Made by a program: the position numbers and the translations under genes. Positions 8,609 to 16,987 of a stretch of 59,570 bases of DNA are shown here, in pieces. Each line of letters starts with the position of its first letter. The stretch's first letter is position 1. Below the pieces are notes generated by a model that saw only the letters and a list, made by a program, of their open reading frames with translations, was not told the DNA's origin and ran no database searches. The stretch is from SAR116 cluster bacterium (GTDB lineage Bacteria; Pseudomonadota; Alphaproteobacteria; Puniceispirillales; Puniceispirillaceae), in assembly GCA_004213025.1 (NCBI GenBank), contig SHBC01000003.1, positions 1 through 59,570 on the forward strand, written 5' to 3'.

Positions 8609-9952
8609 ATGGTCGATCGCTATCTCGAGGATGGGATCCTCGACAGCCGGCTGGACGCCGGCGATTACGACGAGAATTTCGGCGACGCGCACCCGCCGCT
8701 TGACGCGCATGAGGCGATGGTCGCGGCTGACAGGTGCTATTTCTGTTATGACGCACCATGTGTGACCGCCTGCCCGACGGGAATCGATATTCCCAAATTC
8801 ATCCGCCAGATCTCGACCGGGAATCTCGACGGGTCGGCGCGGACAATCTTTGACCAGAACATTCTTGGCGGCATGTGCGCCCGCGTCTGTCCGACCGAAA
8901 CCCTGTGCGAGCAGGCCTGCGTTCGCGAGGCTGCCGAGGGCAAGCCGGTGCAGATCGGTCTGCTGCAGCGTCATGCCACCGACCATGCGATGAGCCATGG
9001 CCGCCAGTTCTATAGCCGCGCCAATGAGACAGGCAAAAGCGTTGCCGTCATCGGCGCCGGCCCGGCCGGGCTTGCCTGCGCCCACCGTCTGGCGATGAAA
9101 GGTCATACTGTCATTATCTATGACGCCCGCGACAAGGCCGGCGGGCTGAACGAATATGGCATCGCCACCTACAAGACAGTCGATGATTTCGCGCAGCATG
9201 AGGTTGATTATGTCACCGCCATCGGCGGCATCGAGATCGTCACCGGACAGCGTCTTGGCAATGATCTGACAATCGACGATCTGACCACCAAACATGATGC
9301 GGTGTTTGTCGGCATCGGCCTGTCCGGCGTCAACGCCCTCGGCGTCGATGGTGAGGAGGATGACGCCGTTGCCAGCGCCGTGGATTTCATTGCCGAGCTG
9401 CGGCAGGCGGCGGATATGGCAACCATTCCGGTCGGGCGCCGTGTGATGGTGATCGGCGGCGGCATGACCGCCATCGATGTGGCCACACAGGCACATCTTC
9501 TCGGCGCACAGGAGGTGACGATCGCCTATCGCCGCGGCCGTGAACAGATGAACGCCTCCGAGGTCGAGCAGAACCAGTCAACCTCGAAAGGGGTCAATAT
9601 CCGGCACTGGATGAAGCCTGTCGAGGTGACGAAATCGGGCAGCGGCAGCCTGCATGTGAAGATGGAATATACCAGCCTGTCGGGTGGCAGGCTGACCGGT
9701 ACCGGCAAGTTCCAGACCTTTGAGGTCGATCAGCTTTTCAAGGCCATCGGCCAGACGCTGGAGGCCGGCGACACACTTTCCGGGATCACACTGGAACAGG
9801 GGCGCATCAAAATCGATGAGGCGTTCCGCACATCCAACCCGTCCGTCTGGGCCGGTGGTGACTGCACCGCCGGCGGCGACGATCTGACGGTGACCGCAGT
9901 GGCGCAGGGGCGCGACGCGGCCGAATCAATCCACGCGGCGCTGTCCGCCTGA
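8609..9952 (+). CDS. preT: dihydropyrimidine dehydrogenase, NAD(P)-linked Fe-S/FAD subunit
   Basis: Electron-input subunit of the bacterial dihydropyrimidine dehydrogenase, which reduces uracil and thymine to the 5,6-dihydro forms. N-terminal Fe-S ligands appear in CYFCYDAPCVTACPT and CARVCPTETLCEQACVR. The FAD site is VIGAGPAGLACAHR, the NAD(P) site is VIGGGMTAIDVA, and the C-terminus has the usual WAGGDCTAGGDD flavin motif. It is 447 residues from the ATG at 8609, which has GTGGAG upstream. The frame is open to an ATG at 8492, but that start would sit 4 nt after the RutR-like box with no ribosome site. The preA gene follows after 22 nt. Confidence 0.93.
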   Translation: MVDRYLEDGILDSRLDAGDYDENFGDAHPPLDAHEAMVAADRCYFCYDAPCVTACPTGIDIPKFIRQISTGNLDGSARTIFDQNILGGMCARVCPTETLCEQACVREAAEGKPVQIGLLQRHATDHAMSHGRQFYSRANETGKSVAVIGAGPAGLACAHRLAMKGHTVIIYDARDKAGGLNEYGIATYKTVDDFAQHEVDYVTAIGGIEIVTGQRLGNDLTIDDLTTKHDAVFVGIGLSGVNALGVDGEEDDAVASAVDFIAELRQAADMATIPVGRRVMVIGGGMTAIDVATQAHLLGAQEVTIAYRRGREQMNASEVEQNQSTSKGVNIRHWMKPVEVTKSGSGSLHVKMEYTSLSGGRLTGTGKFQTFEVDQLFKAIGQTLEAGDTLSGITLEQGRIKIDEAFRTSNPSVWAGGDCTAGGDDLTVTAVAQGRDAAESIHAALSA

Positions 9953-9974
9953 CCCTGTCACGAAGGAGGCATCC

Positions 9975-11282
9975 ATGGCTGACCTGAGAAATGACTTCGT
10001 TGGAATCAAATCCCCCAATCCGTTCTGGCTTGCCTCGGCGCCGCCAACGGACAAGGAATATAATGTCGTCCGCGCCTTCAAGGCCGGCTGGGGCGGCGTG
10101 GTCTGGAAGACGCTGGGGCTCGACCCGCATATCGTCAATGTCGGCGGCCCGCGCTATGGCGCGATCTGGGGCGCTGACAGGCGTCTGTTGGGGCTGAACA
10201 ATATCGAACTGATCACCGACCGGCCGCTTGAAGTGAACCTTCAGGAGATCAAGTCGGTGAAACGCGACTGGCCCGACCGCGCCGTCGTGACCAGCCTGAT
10301 GGTGCCCTGTGAGGAGCCATGCTGGGAGGAGATCCTGCGCCAGGTCGAGGATACCGGATGCGACGGTGTCGAGTTGAATTTCGGCTGTCCGCACGGCATG
10401 TCGGAACGCGGCATGGGCGCGGCGGTCGGCCAGGTGCCGGAATATATCGAGATGGTGACACGCTGGGCGAAGGCGAATACCCGCATGCCGGTGATCGTCA
10501 AGCTGACGCCGAACATCACCGATGTGCGCTATCCGGCGCGCGCCGCGCATGCCGGCGGCGCCGACGCGGTATCGCTGATCAACACCATCAGCTCGATCAT
10601 CTCGGTCGATCTCGACAGCTTTGCCCCGCAGCCGACAATCGATGGCAAGGGGACGCATGGCGGCTATTGCGGCCCGGCGGTCAAGCCGATCGCCCTCAAT
10701 ATGGTGGCTGACATCGCGCGTGACCCGGAAACGGCATCGCTGCCGATCTCCGGCATTGGTGGTATCACGACATGGCGGGATGCCGCCGAGTTCATGACTC
10801 TCGGTGCCGGCAATGTTCAGGTCTGCACCGCCGCCATGACCTATGGCTTCAAGATCATTGATGATCTTGTCGAGGGGCTGGAACAATGGATGGACAATGC
10901 CGGCCATGCCGATCTTGACGCCATCCATGGCCGCGCCATTCCGAATGTCACCGACTGGCAGTATCTGAACCTGAACTACACGGCGAAGGCACGGATCGAT
11001 CAGGACAGCTGCATCAAATGCGGGCGCTGCCACATCGCCTGCGAGGACACATCGCACCAGGCGATCACCAACATGGTCGATGGCGAGCGGCGGTTCGAGG
11101 TGATCGACGAGGAATGCGTCGGCTGTAACCTGTGCGTGAATGTCTGTCCGGTGGAAAACTGCATCACCATGGAGCAGCTTCCCGCCGGCGATATGGACGA
11201 GCGCACCGGCAAGCCGGTTTCCGACGAATATGGTAACTGGACGATGCACCCCAACAACCCGATGCGGGACGCCGCCGAATAG
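9975..11282 (+). CDS. preA: dihydropyrimidine dehydrogenase, catalytic FMN subunit
   Basis: Catalytic subunit of NAD-dependent dihydropyrimidine dehydrogenase, 435 residues. An FMN TIM barrel occupies about residues 1-340, with the substrate loop NFGCPHGMSERGMG near 135-148 and SGIGGI in the phosphate-binding region. Two 4Fe-4S motifs follow, CIKCGRCHIAC and CVGCNLCVNVCPVENC, which take electrons from PreT. The position equivalent to the mammalian active-site Cys (in the loop ending ...CGQ) is Val (AAVGQ), which as far as I recall is usual for bacterial PydA-type enzymes. A GAAGGAGG ribosome site precedes the ATG. Together with preT it opens the reductive uracil pathway. Confidence 0.95.
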   Translation: MADLRNDFVGIKSPNPFWLASAPPTDKEYNVVRAFKAGWGGVVWKTLGLDPHIVNVGGPRYGAIWGADRRLLGLNNIELITDRPLEVNLQEIKSVKRDWPDRAVVTSLMVPCEEPCWEEILRQVEDTGCDGVELNFGCPHGMSERGMGAAVGQVPEYIEMVTRWAKANTRMPVIVKLTPNITDVRYPARAAHAGGADAVSLINTISSIISVDLDSFAPQPTIDGKGTHGGYCGPAVKPIALNMVADIARDPETASLPISGIGGITTWRDAAEFMTLGAGNVQVCTAAMTYGFKIIDDLVEGLEQWMDNAGHADLDAIHGRAIPNVTDWQYLNLNYTAKARIDQDSCIKCGRCHIACEDTSHQAITNMVDGERRFEVIDEECVGCNLCVNVCPVENCITMEQLPAGDMDERTGKPVSDEYGNWTMHPNNPMRDAAE

Positions 11283-11322
11283 ACTTGGCTCACACCGGCC
11301 GGACGGTCAGCTGGCCAGACGA

Positions 11323-11988
11323 TCAGCCGGAATTTTCCGGGCTGATCAACTGGCCGAGGAACAGCGTTTCCAGCATGTTTGTGGCCTCGTCATAATAGCT
11401 CTTGTCGCCTGGGCCGAGACCAAGGACATGCCGCACCTGGACGCTGAAATCGGCGTAATGCTGGGTTGTCGACCAGATGGCGAACAGCAGGTGACGCGGG
11501 TCACACGACGCCATCCGCCCATCATCGATCCAGCCTTGCAGAATCGCCGCCTTTTCCTCGACAAGCTGCCTCAGTTCGGTCTGCAGGAAATCGCCTATAT
11601 GCGGCGCACCGGCGAGAATCTCATTCGCGAACAGTCGCGATTCGCGCGGGAAACTGCGCGATGAGTCGAGCTTGCGGCGAATATAGGACCCGATCTCGTC
11701 AACCGGGTTGCCATCGGGACGGATTTCGCGAAGTGGCGCCAGCCAGACATCCAGCAGGTCGGTCAGCAACGCAACGTGAATTTCTTCCTTGTTCCTGAAA
11801 TAATAGAGCAGGTTCGGCTTCGACATGCTGGCCTGGCTGGCGATGCGGTCAAGCGTCGCCCCGTGAAAGCCGCTTTCCGAGAATATATCGAGCGCGGCGC
11901 GCAGAATCCGCGTCTCGTTCTCCTTCTGGATCCGGGTCTTACCGCCAGCCGGCTTTTCCACGGCGCGCAGCTTTGCGTTACCTGTCAT
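11323..11988 (-). CDS. RutR-like TetR-family transcriptional regulator
   Basis: A 221-residue regulator with an N-terminal TetR helix-turn-helix (residues about 25-65, ending MSKPNLLYYFRNKEEI) and a YcdC/RutR-type C-terminal ligand domain (IWSTTQHYADFSVQVRHVLG). In E. coli the homologue senses uracil and thymine. The ATG at 11988 is preceded by GGGGACA; an upstream ATG at 12009 adds seven residues without a ribosome site. It sits convergent to preA and divergent from the ureidopropionase/dihydropyrimidinase operon. Matching palindromes lie at 12042 and 8470, so autoregulation and control of both flanking operons by pyrimidine is the simplest reading. Confidence 0.87.
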   Translation of the reverse strand: MTGNAKLRAVEKPAGGKTRIQKENETRILRAALDIFSESGFHGATLDRIASQASMSKPNLLYYFRNKEEIHVALLTDLLDVWLAPLREIRPDGNPVDEIGSYIRRKLDSSRSFPRESRLFANEILAGAPHIGDFLQTELRQLVEEKAAILQGWIDDGRMASCDPRHLLFAIWSTTQHYADFSVQVRHVLGLGPGDKSYYDEATNMLETLFLGQLISPENSG

Positions 11989-12041
11989 GTGTCCCCATTC
12001 CGCGACCATTCATTTTTTCGCGCCAGCCCATCCTAAGATAT

Positions 12042-12057
12042 TTGACCAAACGGTAAA
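12042..12057. promoter_or_regulatory. RutR-box-like palindrome at the TetR/pyrimidine operon divide
   Basis: The 16-bp site TTGACCAAACGGTAAA has the left arm identical to the E. coli RutR half-site TTGACCA and a right arm CGGTAAA close to TGGTCAA. It is 54 bp upstream of the regulator start and upstream of the plus-strand operon, so it could serve both directions. Its partner upstream of preT has the same spacing. Confidence 0.65.
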
Positions 12058-12180
12058 AATGATATTTCATAAATTTTGTGACACCGTTTCCACCTCGGTC
12101 GTGGAAGATCAACCCGGCCAGAAAGCCGAGACGGTCGACCCACGGGCCTGCCCACAATTCTGGAGGCCTGCTATTCTGAC

Positions 12181-12214
12181 GGCCCCGCAATGCTGAGGGC
12201 CCCGCAATGCTGAG
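12181..12214. repeat. 17-bp perfect tandem duplication
   Basis: Two exact copies of GGCCCCGCAATGCTGAG, at 12181-12197 and 12198-12214, just before the aminotransferase remnant. The 419-bp stretch 12009-12428 without an intact gene holds, in order, the RutR-like box, this duplication, the remnant reading frame and a second repeat. Confidence 0.95.
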
Positions 12215-12227
12215 GGAATGTGCCACG

Positions 12228-12347
12228 ATGCCTGACAGTGCGAACCTGCAATCGAATGATCTGCGCGCCTTCTGGACGTCGTTCACCGCGAACTGCCAGT
12301 TCAAGGCCAACCCGCGCATGCAGGTCAGCGCCAGCAACAGGCATTGA
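12228..12347 (+). pseudogene. N-terminal remnant of beta-alanine:pyruvate aminotransferase
   Basis: A 39-codon frame from ATG 12228 to TGA 12345-12347 (an in-frame ATG also lies at 12207). Its product contains LRAFWTSFTANCQFKANPRM, which matches from memory the conserved N-terminus of omega-amino-acid/beta-alanine:pyruvate transaminases (typical form L-AFWMPFTANRQFK-NPRML-V-A). Homology ends after VSAS, where the sequence passes into a 14-bp tandem repeat supplying the stop codon; the remaining 400 or so residues, including the PLP lysine, are absent. It sits at the head of the ureidopropionase/dihydropyrimidinase operon, whose end product beta-alanine is the substrate of the missing enzyme. 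A short peptide may still be translated. Confidence 0.75.
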
Positions 12348-12378
12348 GCGACAGGCATTGAGCGACAGGCATTGAGGG
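12337..12378. repeat. 14-bp tandem repeat, three copies
   Basis: Three consecutive copies of ACAGGCATTGAGCG (12337-12350, 12351-12364, 12365-12378; the last has GG instead of CG at its end). Each carries TGA, and the first provides the stop of the aminotransferase remnant. The array marks the deletion join and may have formed by slippage there. Confidence 0.93.
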
Positions 12379-12427
12379 GCACGCAATACAGGACCGCGAA
12401 CGGATAGAAACGGGAAGGAAACGGTAA

Positions 12428-13708
12428 ATGGCTTCCGACATGAACAGCGAGATGATGGATCAACGCGGCAAGAATTTCCGGATCAATGGCGACCGGCTGT
12501 GGGATTCACTGATGGAGATGGCGAAGATCGGTCCCGGCGTCGCCGGCGGCAATAACCGCCAGACATTGACCGACGAGGATGCCGAGGGACGCCGTCTCTA
12601 TCAGGCATGGTGCGAGGCCGAGGGGCTGGAAATGGGGCTCGACAAGATGGGCACCATGTTCGCCCGCCGCGAGGGCACCGATGCGTCGCTGCCACCGATC
12701 ATGGTTGGCAGCCATCTCGACACCCAGCCAACCGGCGGCAAATATGACGGCGTTCTGGGTGTTCTTGCCGGGCTGGAGATCATCCGCACGCTGAACGAGA
12801 CCGGGATCAGGACACACCACCCCATCGAGGTGGTCAACTGGACGAATGAGGAAGGCACCCGCTTTTCGCCGCCGATGATGGCGTCCGGTGTGTTTGCCGG
12901 CGTGCATACGCTGGATTGGGCCTATGGCCGCACCGATGCCGGTGGCAAGACCGTTGGCGATGAGCTGGCCCGCATCGGCTGGATCGGCGATGAAGAGGTT
13001 GGCGCCCGCAAGCTTGCCGCCTTCTTCGAGCTTCATATCGAACAGGGACCGATCCTCGAGGATGAAGCCATCGATATCGGCGTTGTCACGCATGGACAGG
13101 GGCTGAACTGGCTGCAGGTCACGCTGACCGGCAAGGAGGCGCATACCGGGTCGACCCCGATGCCAAAACGCGTCAATGCCGGGCTTGGCATGGCGCGGAT
13201 CACGCAGCTTGTCGATGAGATCGCCTGGTCGCACGCCCCGCTTGCGGTCGGCGCCATTGGCCATTGTGACGTGTTCCCGAATTCCCGTAACATCATCCCC
13301 GGCAGGGTTGTCTTCACCATTGATTTCCGGCACCCGACGCAGGAGGTGATCGATGATATGGAAGCCAGACTTCGCGCCGGTGCCAGAGAGATCTGCGACG
13401 AGATCGGGTTGGAGATGGAGATCGAGCAGGCCGGCAAGTTCGACCCTGTCGAATTCGATGATGGCTGCGTCGGCGCCATTCGCCGCGCCGCCGAGCGACT
13501 GGGATATTCACATCGCGACATCGTATCCGGCGCCGGCCATGATGCCTGCTGGGTCAACCGCATCGCGCCGACGGCCATGGTCATGTGCCCATGTGTCGAC
13601 GGGCTGTCGCATAATGAAGCCGAAGACATAACCAAGGACTGGGCGACCGCGGGCGCCGACGTGCTGTTCCATGCCGTCGTCGAAACCGCCGGAATCGTCG
13701 ATGATTGA
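12428..13708 (+). CDS. beta-ureidopropionase / N-carbamoyl-amino-acid amidohydrolase (M20 family)
   Basis: A 426-residue Zn-dependent amidohydrolase of the HyuC/AmaB/allantoate-amidohydrolase group. Metal ligands can be read in GSHLDT (His, Asp region), NEEG (Glu pair), ELHIEQGP (His) and the C-terminal GLSHNE (His); the dimerisation/lid part contains GKEAHTGSTPMP. It is expected to cleave N-carbamoyl-beta-alanine to beta-alanine, CO2 and ammonia in the cytoplasm, the third step of reductive pyrimidine breakdown. A GGAAGG ribosome site is 8 nt or so before the ATG. Dihydropyrimidinase follows after 15 nt. Hydantoin-derived carbamoyl amino acids are an alternative substrate. Confidence 0.9.
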   Translation: MASDMNSEMMDQRGKNFRINGDRLWDSLMEMAKIGPGVAGGNNRQTLTDEDAEGRRLYQAWCEAEGLEMGLDKMGTMFARREGTDASLPPIMVGSHLDTQPTGGKYDGVLGVLAGLEIIRTLNETGIRTHHPIEVVNWTNEEGTRFSPPMMASGVFAGVHTLDWAYGRTDAGGKTVGDELARIGWIGDEEVGARKLAAFFELHIEQGPILEDEAIDIGVVTHGQGLNWLQVTLTGKEAHTGSTPMPKRVNAGLGMARITQLVDEIAWSHAPLAVGAIGHCDVFPNSRNIIPGRVVFTIDFRHPTQEVIDDMEARLRAGAREICDEIGLEMEIEQAGKFDPVEFDDGCVGAIRRAAERLGYSHRDIVSGAGHDACWVNRIAPTAMVMCPCVDGLSHNEAEDITKDWATAGADVLFHAVVETAGIVDD

Positions 13709-13723
13709 TCAGGGAGAAACAAA

Positions 13724-15178
13724 ATGAGCACCGTTATCAAGGATGGAACCATCCTCACCGCCGACCGCACCTATAAGGCTGATGTCCTTGTCGAGAACGG
13801 CAGGATCACGAAAATCGGCGAGGGTCTTTCAGGCAATGAAACGCTGGACGCCACCGGATGCTATGTCATGCCGGGCGGGATCGACCCACACACGCATCTC
13901 GAGATGCCGTTCATGGGCACCTATTCGAGCGATAATTTTGAATCCGGGACGCGCGCGGCGCTGTCGGGCGGCACCACGATGGTGGTTGATTTCTGCCTGC
14001 CGGCACCCGACCAGTCGCTGTTGACCGCGATTCAGGCCTGGGACAACAAATCCTCGCTTGCCACCACCGACTATTCCTTCCACATGGCGATCACCTGGTG
14101 GGGCGAGCAGGTCTTCAATGAAATGCCCGAGGTGGTGAAGAAGGGGATCAACACCTTCAAGCATTTCATGGCCTATAAGGGCGCGCTGATGGTCGATGAT
14201 GACGAGATGTATGCCAGCTTCCAGCGCTGTGCCGAACTTGGCGCGATGCCGCTTGTCCATGCCGAGAACGGCGATGTCGTCGCGCAATTGCAGGCCAAGC
14301 TGATGGAAGAGGGCAATAACGGGCCCGAGGCGCATGCCTATTCGCGCCCACCCGAGGTTGAGGGCGAGGCCACCAACCGCGCCATCATGATTGCCGATAT
14401 GGCTGGCGTGCCGCTCTATGTCGTGCATGTGTCCTGCGAACAGGCGCATGAGGCCATCCGGCGGGCGCGCCAGAAGGGCATGCGGGTCTATGGCGAGCCG
14501 CTGATCCAGCATCTGCTGCTTGACGAGGGCGAATATGCCAACCCGAACTGGGATCACGCCGCGCAGCGCGTGATGTCGCCGCCCTTCCGTAACAAGCTGC
14601 ATCAGGACAGCCTGTGGGCGGGCCTCCAGGCCGGCAGCCTGCAGGTTGTGGCAACCGATCATTGCGCCTTCACGACCGAGCAGAAGCGCTTCGGTCTTGG
14701 CGATTTCACCAAGATCCCGAACGGCACCGGCGGCCTTGAGGACCGCCTGCCATTGCTCTGGACATATGGTGTTGGGACAGGCCGCCTGACGATGAACGAG
14801 TTTGTTGCCACGACCTCGACCAACATCGCCAAGGCGCTGAACCTGTATCCGCGCAAGGGCGCGATCCTGGAAGGTGCGGACGCCGATATCGTTGTCTTTG
14901 ACCCGGCGCGCGAGAAGACCATCAGGCACAGCGCGCAGCAATCGGCGATCGACTACAATGTGTTCGAGGGCTTCACCGTGAAGGGCCTGCCGCGCTTCAC
15001 CATGACCCGCGGCTATGTGGCGATTCAGGAAGACGAGGTGAAGACCCGCGAGGGCCATGGCAAGTTCGTGCCCCGCGAGCCGTTCTCGCCGACCAACAAG
15101 GCGCTGTCGAAGTGGAAGGCGCTGACAGCTCCGCGCGCGGTCATCCGGGACCCTGCCAACATGCCGGCGGGAGTCTGA
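13724..15178 (+). CDS. dihydropyrimidinase (D-hydantoinase)
   Basis: A 484-residue cyclic amidohydrolase with a metal-dependent TIM barrel. Visible ligands are HTH in GGIDPHTHLEMP, the carboxylated Lys in FKHFMAYKGALM, His in VHAENG, His in YVVHVSC and Asp in ATDHCAF. It opens dihydrouracil or dihydrothymine to the N-carbamoyl acid. An AGGGAGAA ribosome site precedes the ATG. Position between ureidopropionase and the importer, with preTA nearby, fixes the pathway. Length and motifs match the bacterial dihydropyrimidinase/phenylhydantoinase family. Confidence 0.94.
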   Translation: MSTVIKDGTILTADRTYKADVLVENGRITKIGEGLSGNETLDATGCYVMPGGIDPHTHLEMPFMGTYSSDNFESGTRAALSGGTTMVVDFCLPAPDQSLLTAIQAWDNKSSLATTDYSFHMAITWWGEQVFNEMPEVVKKGINTFKHFMAYKGALMVDDDEMYASFQRCAELGAMPLVHAENGDVVAQLQAKLMEEGNNGPEAHAYSRPPEVEGEATNRAIMIADMAGVPLYVVHVSCEQAHEAIRRARQKGMRVYGEPLIQHLLLDEGEYANPNWDHAAQRVMSPPFRNKLHQDSLWAGLQAGSLQVVATDHCAFTTEQKRFGLGDFTKIPNGTGGLEDRLPLLWTYGVGTGRLTMNEFVATTSTNIAKALNLYPRKGAILEGADADIVVFDPAREKTIRHSAQQSAIDYNVFEGFTVKGLPRFTMTRGYVAIQEDEVKTREGHGKFVPREPFSPTNKALSKWKALTAPRAVIRDPANMPAGV

Positions 15179-15250
15179 TGCCGACGCAATCATCGAACAT
15201 TTCCGTCACGCCGCGGCGGGATCCGGGCCAACTGGCGTGACGGGGGATTG

Positions 15251-16045
15251 ATGTCACAGAATAGCCACAGCACGCCGGCCATTCAGGCGGACAGGCTCTG
15301 TTTGACCTTCGATGCGAATGACGGGCCTGTACATGCGCTGAAAGACGTTGACCTGACCATCAAGAAGGGCGATTTCGTGTCCTTCATCGGCCCGTCGGGA
15401 TGTGGCAAGACCACCCTGCTGCGGGTTATCGCCGACCTTGAGCACCCGACCGGTGGCACCATCTCGGTGAATGGCATGACGCCCGAGCAGGCCCGCCTTG
15501 GCGGTGCCTATGGCTATGTCTTTCAGGCACCGGCGCTGCTGGCCTGGCGGACCATTGAACGCAATATCGGACTGCCACTGGAAATCATGGGGATCAGCCG
15601 CGCCGAACAGGCCGAACGCGTGCAGCGCACGCTGGATCTCGTCGGACTTGACGGCTTTGGCCGGAAGTTCCCGTGGCAGCTGTCAGGCGGCATGCAGCAG
15701 CGTGCCTCCATCGCGCGGGCACTTGCCTTTGATGCCGACCTGTTGCTGATGGACGAACCTTTTGGCGCGCTCGATGAGATTGTCCGCGATCATCTGAACG
15801 AACAGCTTCTGCAGCTGTGGAAGAAGACCGGCAAGACAATCTGCTTTGTCACCCATTCCATTCCCGAGGCGGTCTATCTGTCGACCCGCATCGTCGTCAT
15901 GTCGCCGCGACCGGGCCGGGTGACCGACATCATCGAATCCGACCTTCCGGATGACCGGCCACTTGATATCCGGGAATCCAAACGGTTCCTTGAAATCGCC
16001 CAGCGGGTCCGCAACGGCCTGCGGGAAGGGCATTCCTATGAGTAG
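15251..16045 (+). CDS. ABC importer ATP-binding protein (NMT1/THI5-type system)
   Basis: A 264-residue nucleotide-binding subunit with Walker A GPSGCGKTT, Q-loop region FQAPALL, signature LSGGMQQR and Walker B LLLMDEPFGALDE; the signature variant and the LSTRIVVMSPRPGRV stretch are those of nitrate/taurine/thiamine-precursor transporters. It energises uptake by the two permeases and binding protein that follow. The first ATG at 15251 is preceded by GGGGG; the TTG three bases earlier is also in frame. It belongs to the pyrimidine operon starting at 12428, so a pyrimidine, dihydropyrimidine or hydantoin is the likely cargo. Confidence 0.9.
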   Translation: MSQNSHSTPAIQADRLCLTFDANDGPVHALKDVDLTIKKGDFVSFIGPSGCGKTTLLRVIADLEHPTGGTISVNGMTPEQARLGGAYGYVFQAPALLAWRTIERNIGLPLEIMGISRAEQAERVQRTLDLVGLDGFGRKFPWQLSGGMQQRASIARALAFDADLLLMDEPFGALDEIVRDHLNEQLLQLWKKTGKTICFVTHSIPEAVYLSTRIVVMSPRPGRVTDIIESDLPDDRPLDIRESKRFLEIAQRVRNGLREGHSYE

Positions 16046-16099
16046 GCGGCGAACAGATCATCCCGCGGTTGGCGGCACGGCTTCGGGAGGAATGCTGCG

Positions 16100-16987
16100 G
16101 TGACGGGCATGGTCAGGGGCATGGTCAGCAGGATAGCGCCGGTTGCCGTTGTGGTCACCGCGATCATGATCATCTGGTACGGCTTCACCGTGCATCTGAA
16201 CGCGCCCTGGCAGATCGAACGCTACGAGAAGGCCGGCACCGAATGGCAGATGCGCGATCTGGTGCGCGATACGATGGCACAGGACCGGCCGATCCTGCCG
16301 GCCCCGCACCAGATCGTCACCGAAATCTGGAACACCACGGTGAAGAAGAAGATCACCTCGAAACGCTCGCTGGTCTATCATGGCAGCATCACCCTGTCCT
16401 CGACCCTGCTTGGTTTCGCGATGGGTACGATCCTTGGCATCGGGCTGGCGGTGTCGATTGTCGAGAACCGGGCGATGGACAAGTCGCTGATGCCGTGGAT
16501 TATCACCAGCCAGACGATCCCGATCCTCGCCATCGCTCCGATGATCATCGTTGTGTTGAACGCCGTCGGGCTGTCCGGGCTGGTCCCGAAGGCGCTGATT
16601 TCCACCTATCTCAGTTTCTTTCCCGTCGTTGTCGGGATGGTCAAGGGTCTGCGCAGTCCCGACCCGATGCTGATGGATCTGATGCGCACCTACAAGGCAT
16701 CGCGGCTGCACACTTTCTGGAAGCTGCGCCTTCCCGCCTCGGTGCCGTTCCTGTTCGCCTCGATGAAGGTTGCCATCGCGATCAGCCTTGTCGGCGCGAT
16801 TGTCGGTGAATTGCCGACCGGCGCTGTCGCCGGCCTTGGCGCGCGGCTTCTGGCAGGGTCATATTACGGCCAGACAATCCAGATCTGGTCGGCGCTGATC
16901 TCGGCTGCCTGCATGGCGGCGATCCTTGTTGGCGCCGTCGGGCTGACCAGCCATTTCGCACTGCGCCGCATGGGGCTGCGGACATGA
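16100..16987 (+). CDS. ABC importer permease, subunit 1
   Basis: A 295-residue inner-membrane permease of the BPD_transp_1/TauC-SsuC type, with an N-terminal helix (APVAVVVTAIMIIWYGF) and about five further segments. The cytoplasmic coupling loop is the stretch DLMRTYKASRLHTFWKLRLP. The start is a GTG at 16100 with GGGAGG about 8 nt upstream. Its stop overlaps the start of the second permease (ATGA at 16984). Likely to form a heterodimer with the next product. Confidence 0.88.
   Translation: MTGMVRGMVSRIAPVAVVVTAIMIIWYGFTVHLNAPWQIERYEKAGTEWQMRDLVRDTMAQDRPILPAPHQIVTEIWNTTVKKKITSKRSLVYHGSITLSSTLLGFAMGTILGIGLAVSIVENRAMDKSLMPWIITSQTIPILAIAPMIIVVLNAVGLSGLVPKALISTYLSFFPVVVGMVKGLRSPDPMLMDLMRTYKASRLHTFWKLRLPASVPFLFASMKVAIAISLVGAIVGELPTGAVAGLGARLLAGSYYGQTIQIWSALISAACMAAILVGAVGLTSHFALRRMGLRT

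Noticed and set aside
9975..11282. PreA inactive because the mammalian active-site Cys is replaced by Val
   Set aside because: As far as I recall bacterial dihydropyrimidine dehydrogenases carry Val or another non-Cys residue here; all cofactor motifs are intact.
12337..12378. Possible CRISPR or integration-site repeat
   Set aside because: Copies are contiguous with no spacers and only 14 bp long; no cas genes, integrase or tRNA nearby. The other arrays fail for the same reason.
11978..12463. Minus-strand frame of 161 codons covering the gap between the TetR and ureidopropionase genes
   Set aside because: Low-complexity Cys/Leu-rich product produced by reading the tandem repeats in reverse; the plus strand in the same place holds the aminotransferase remnant.
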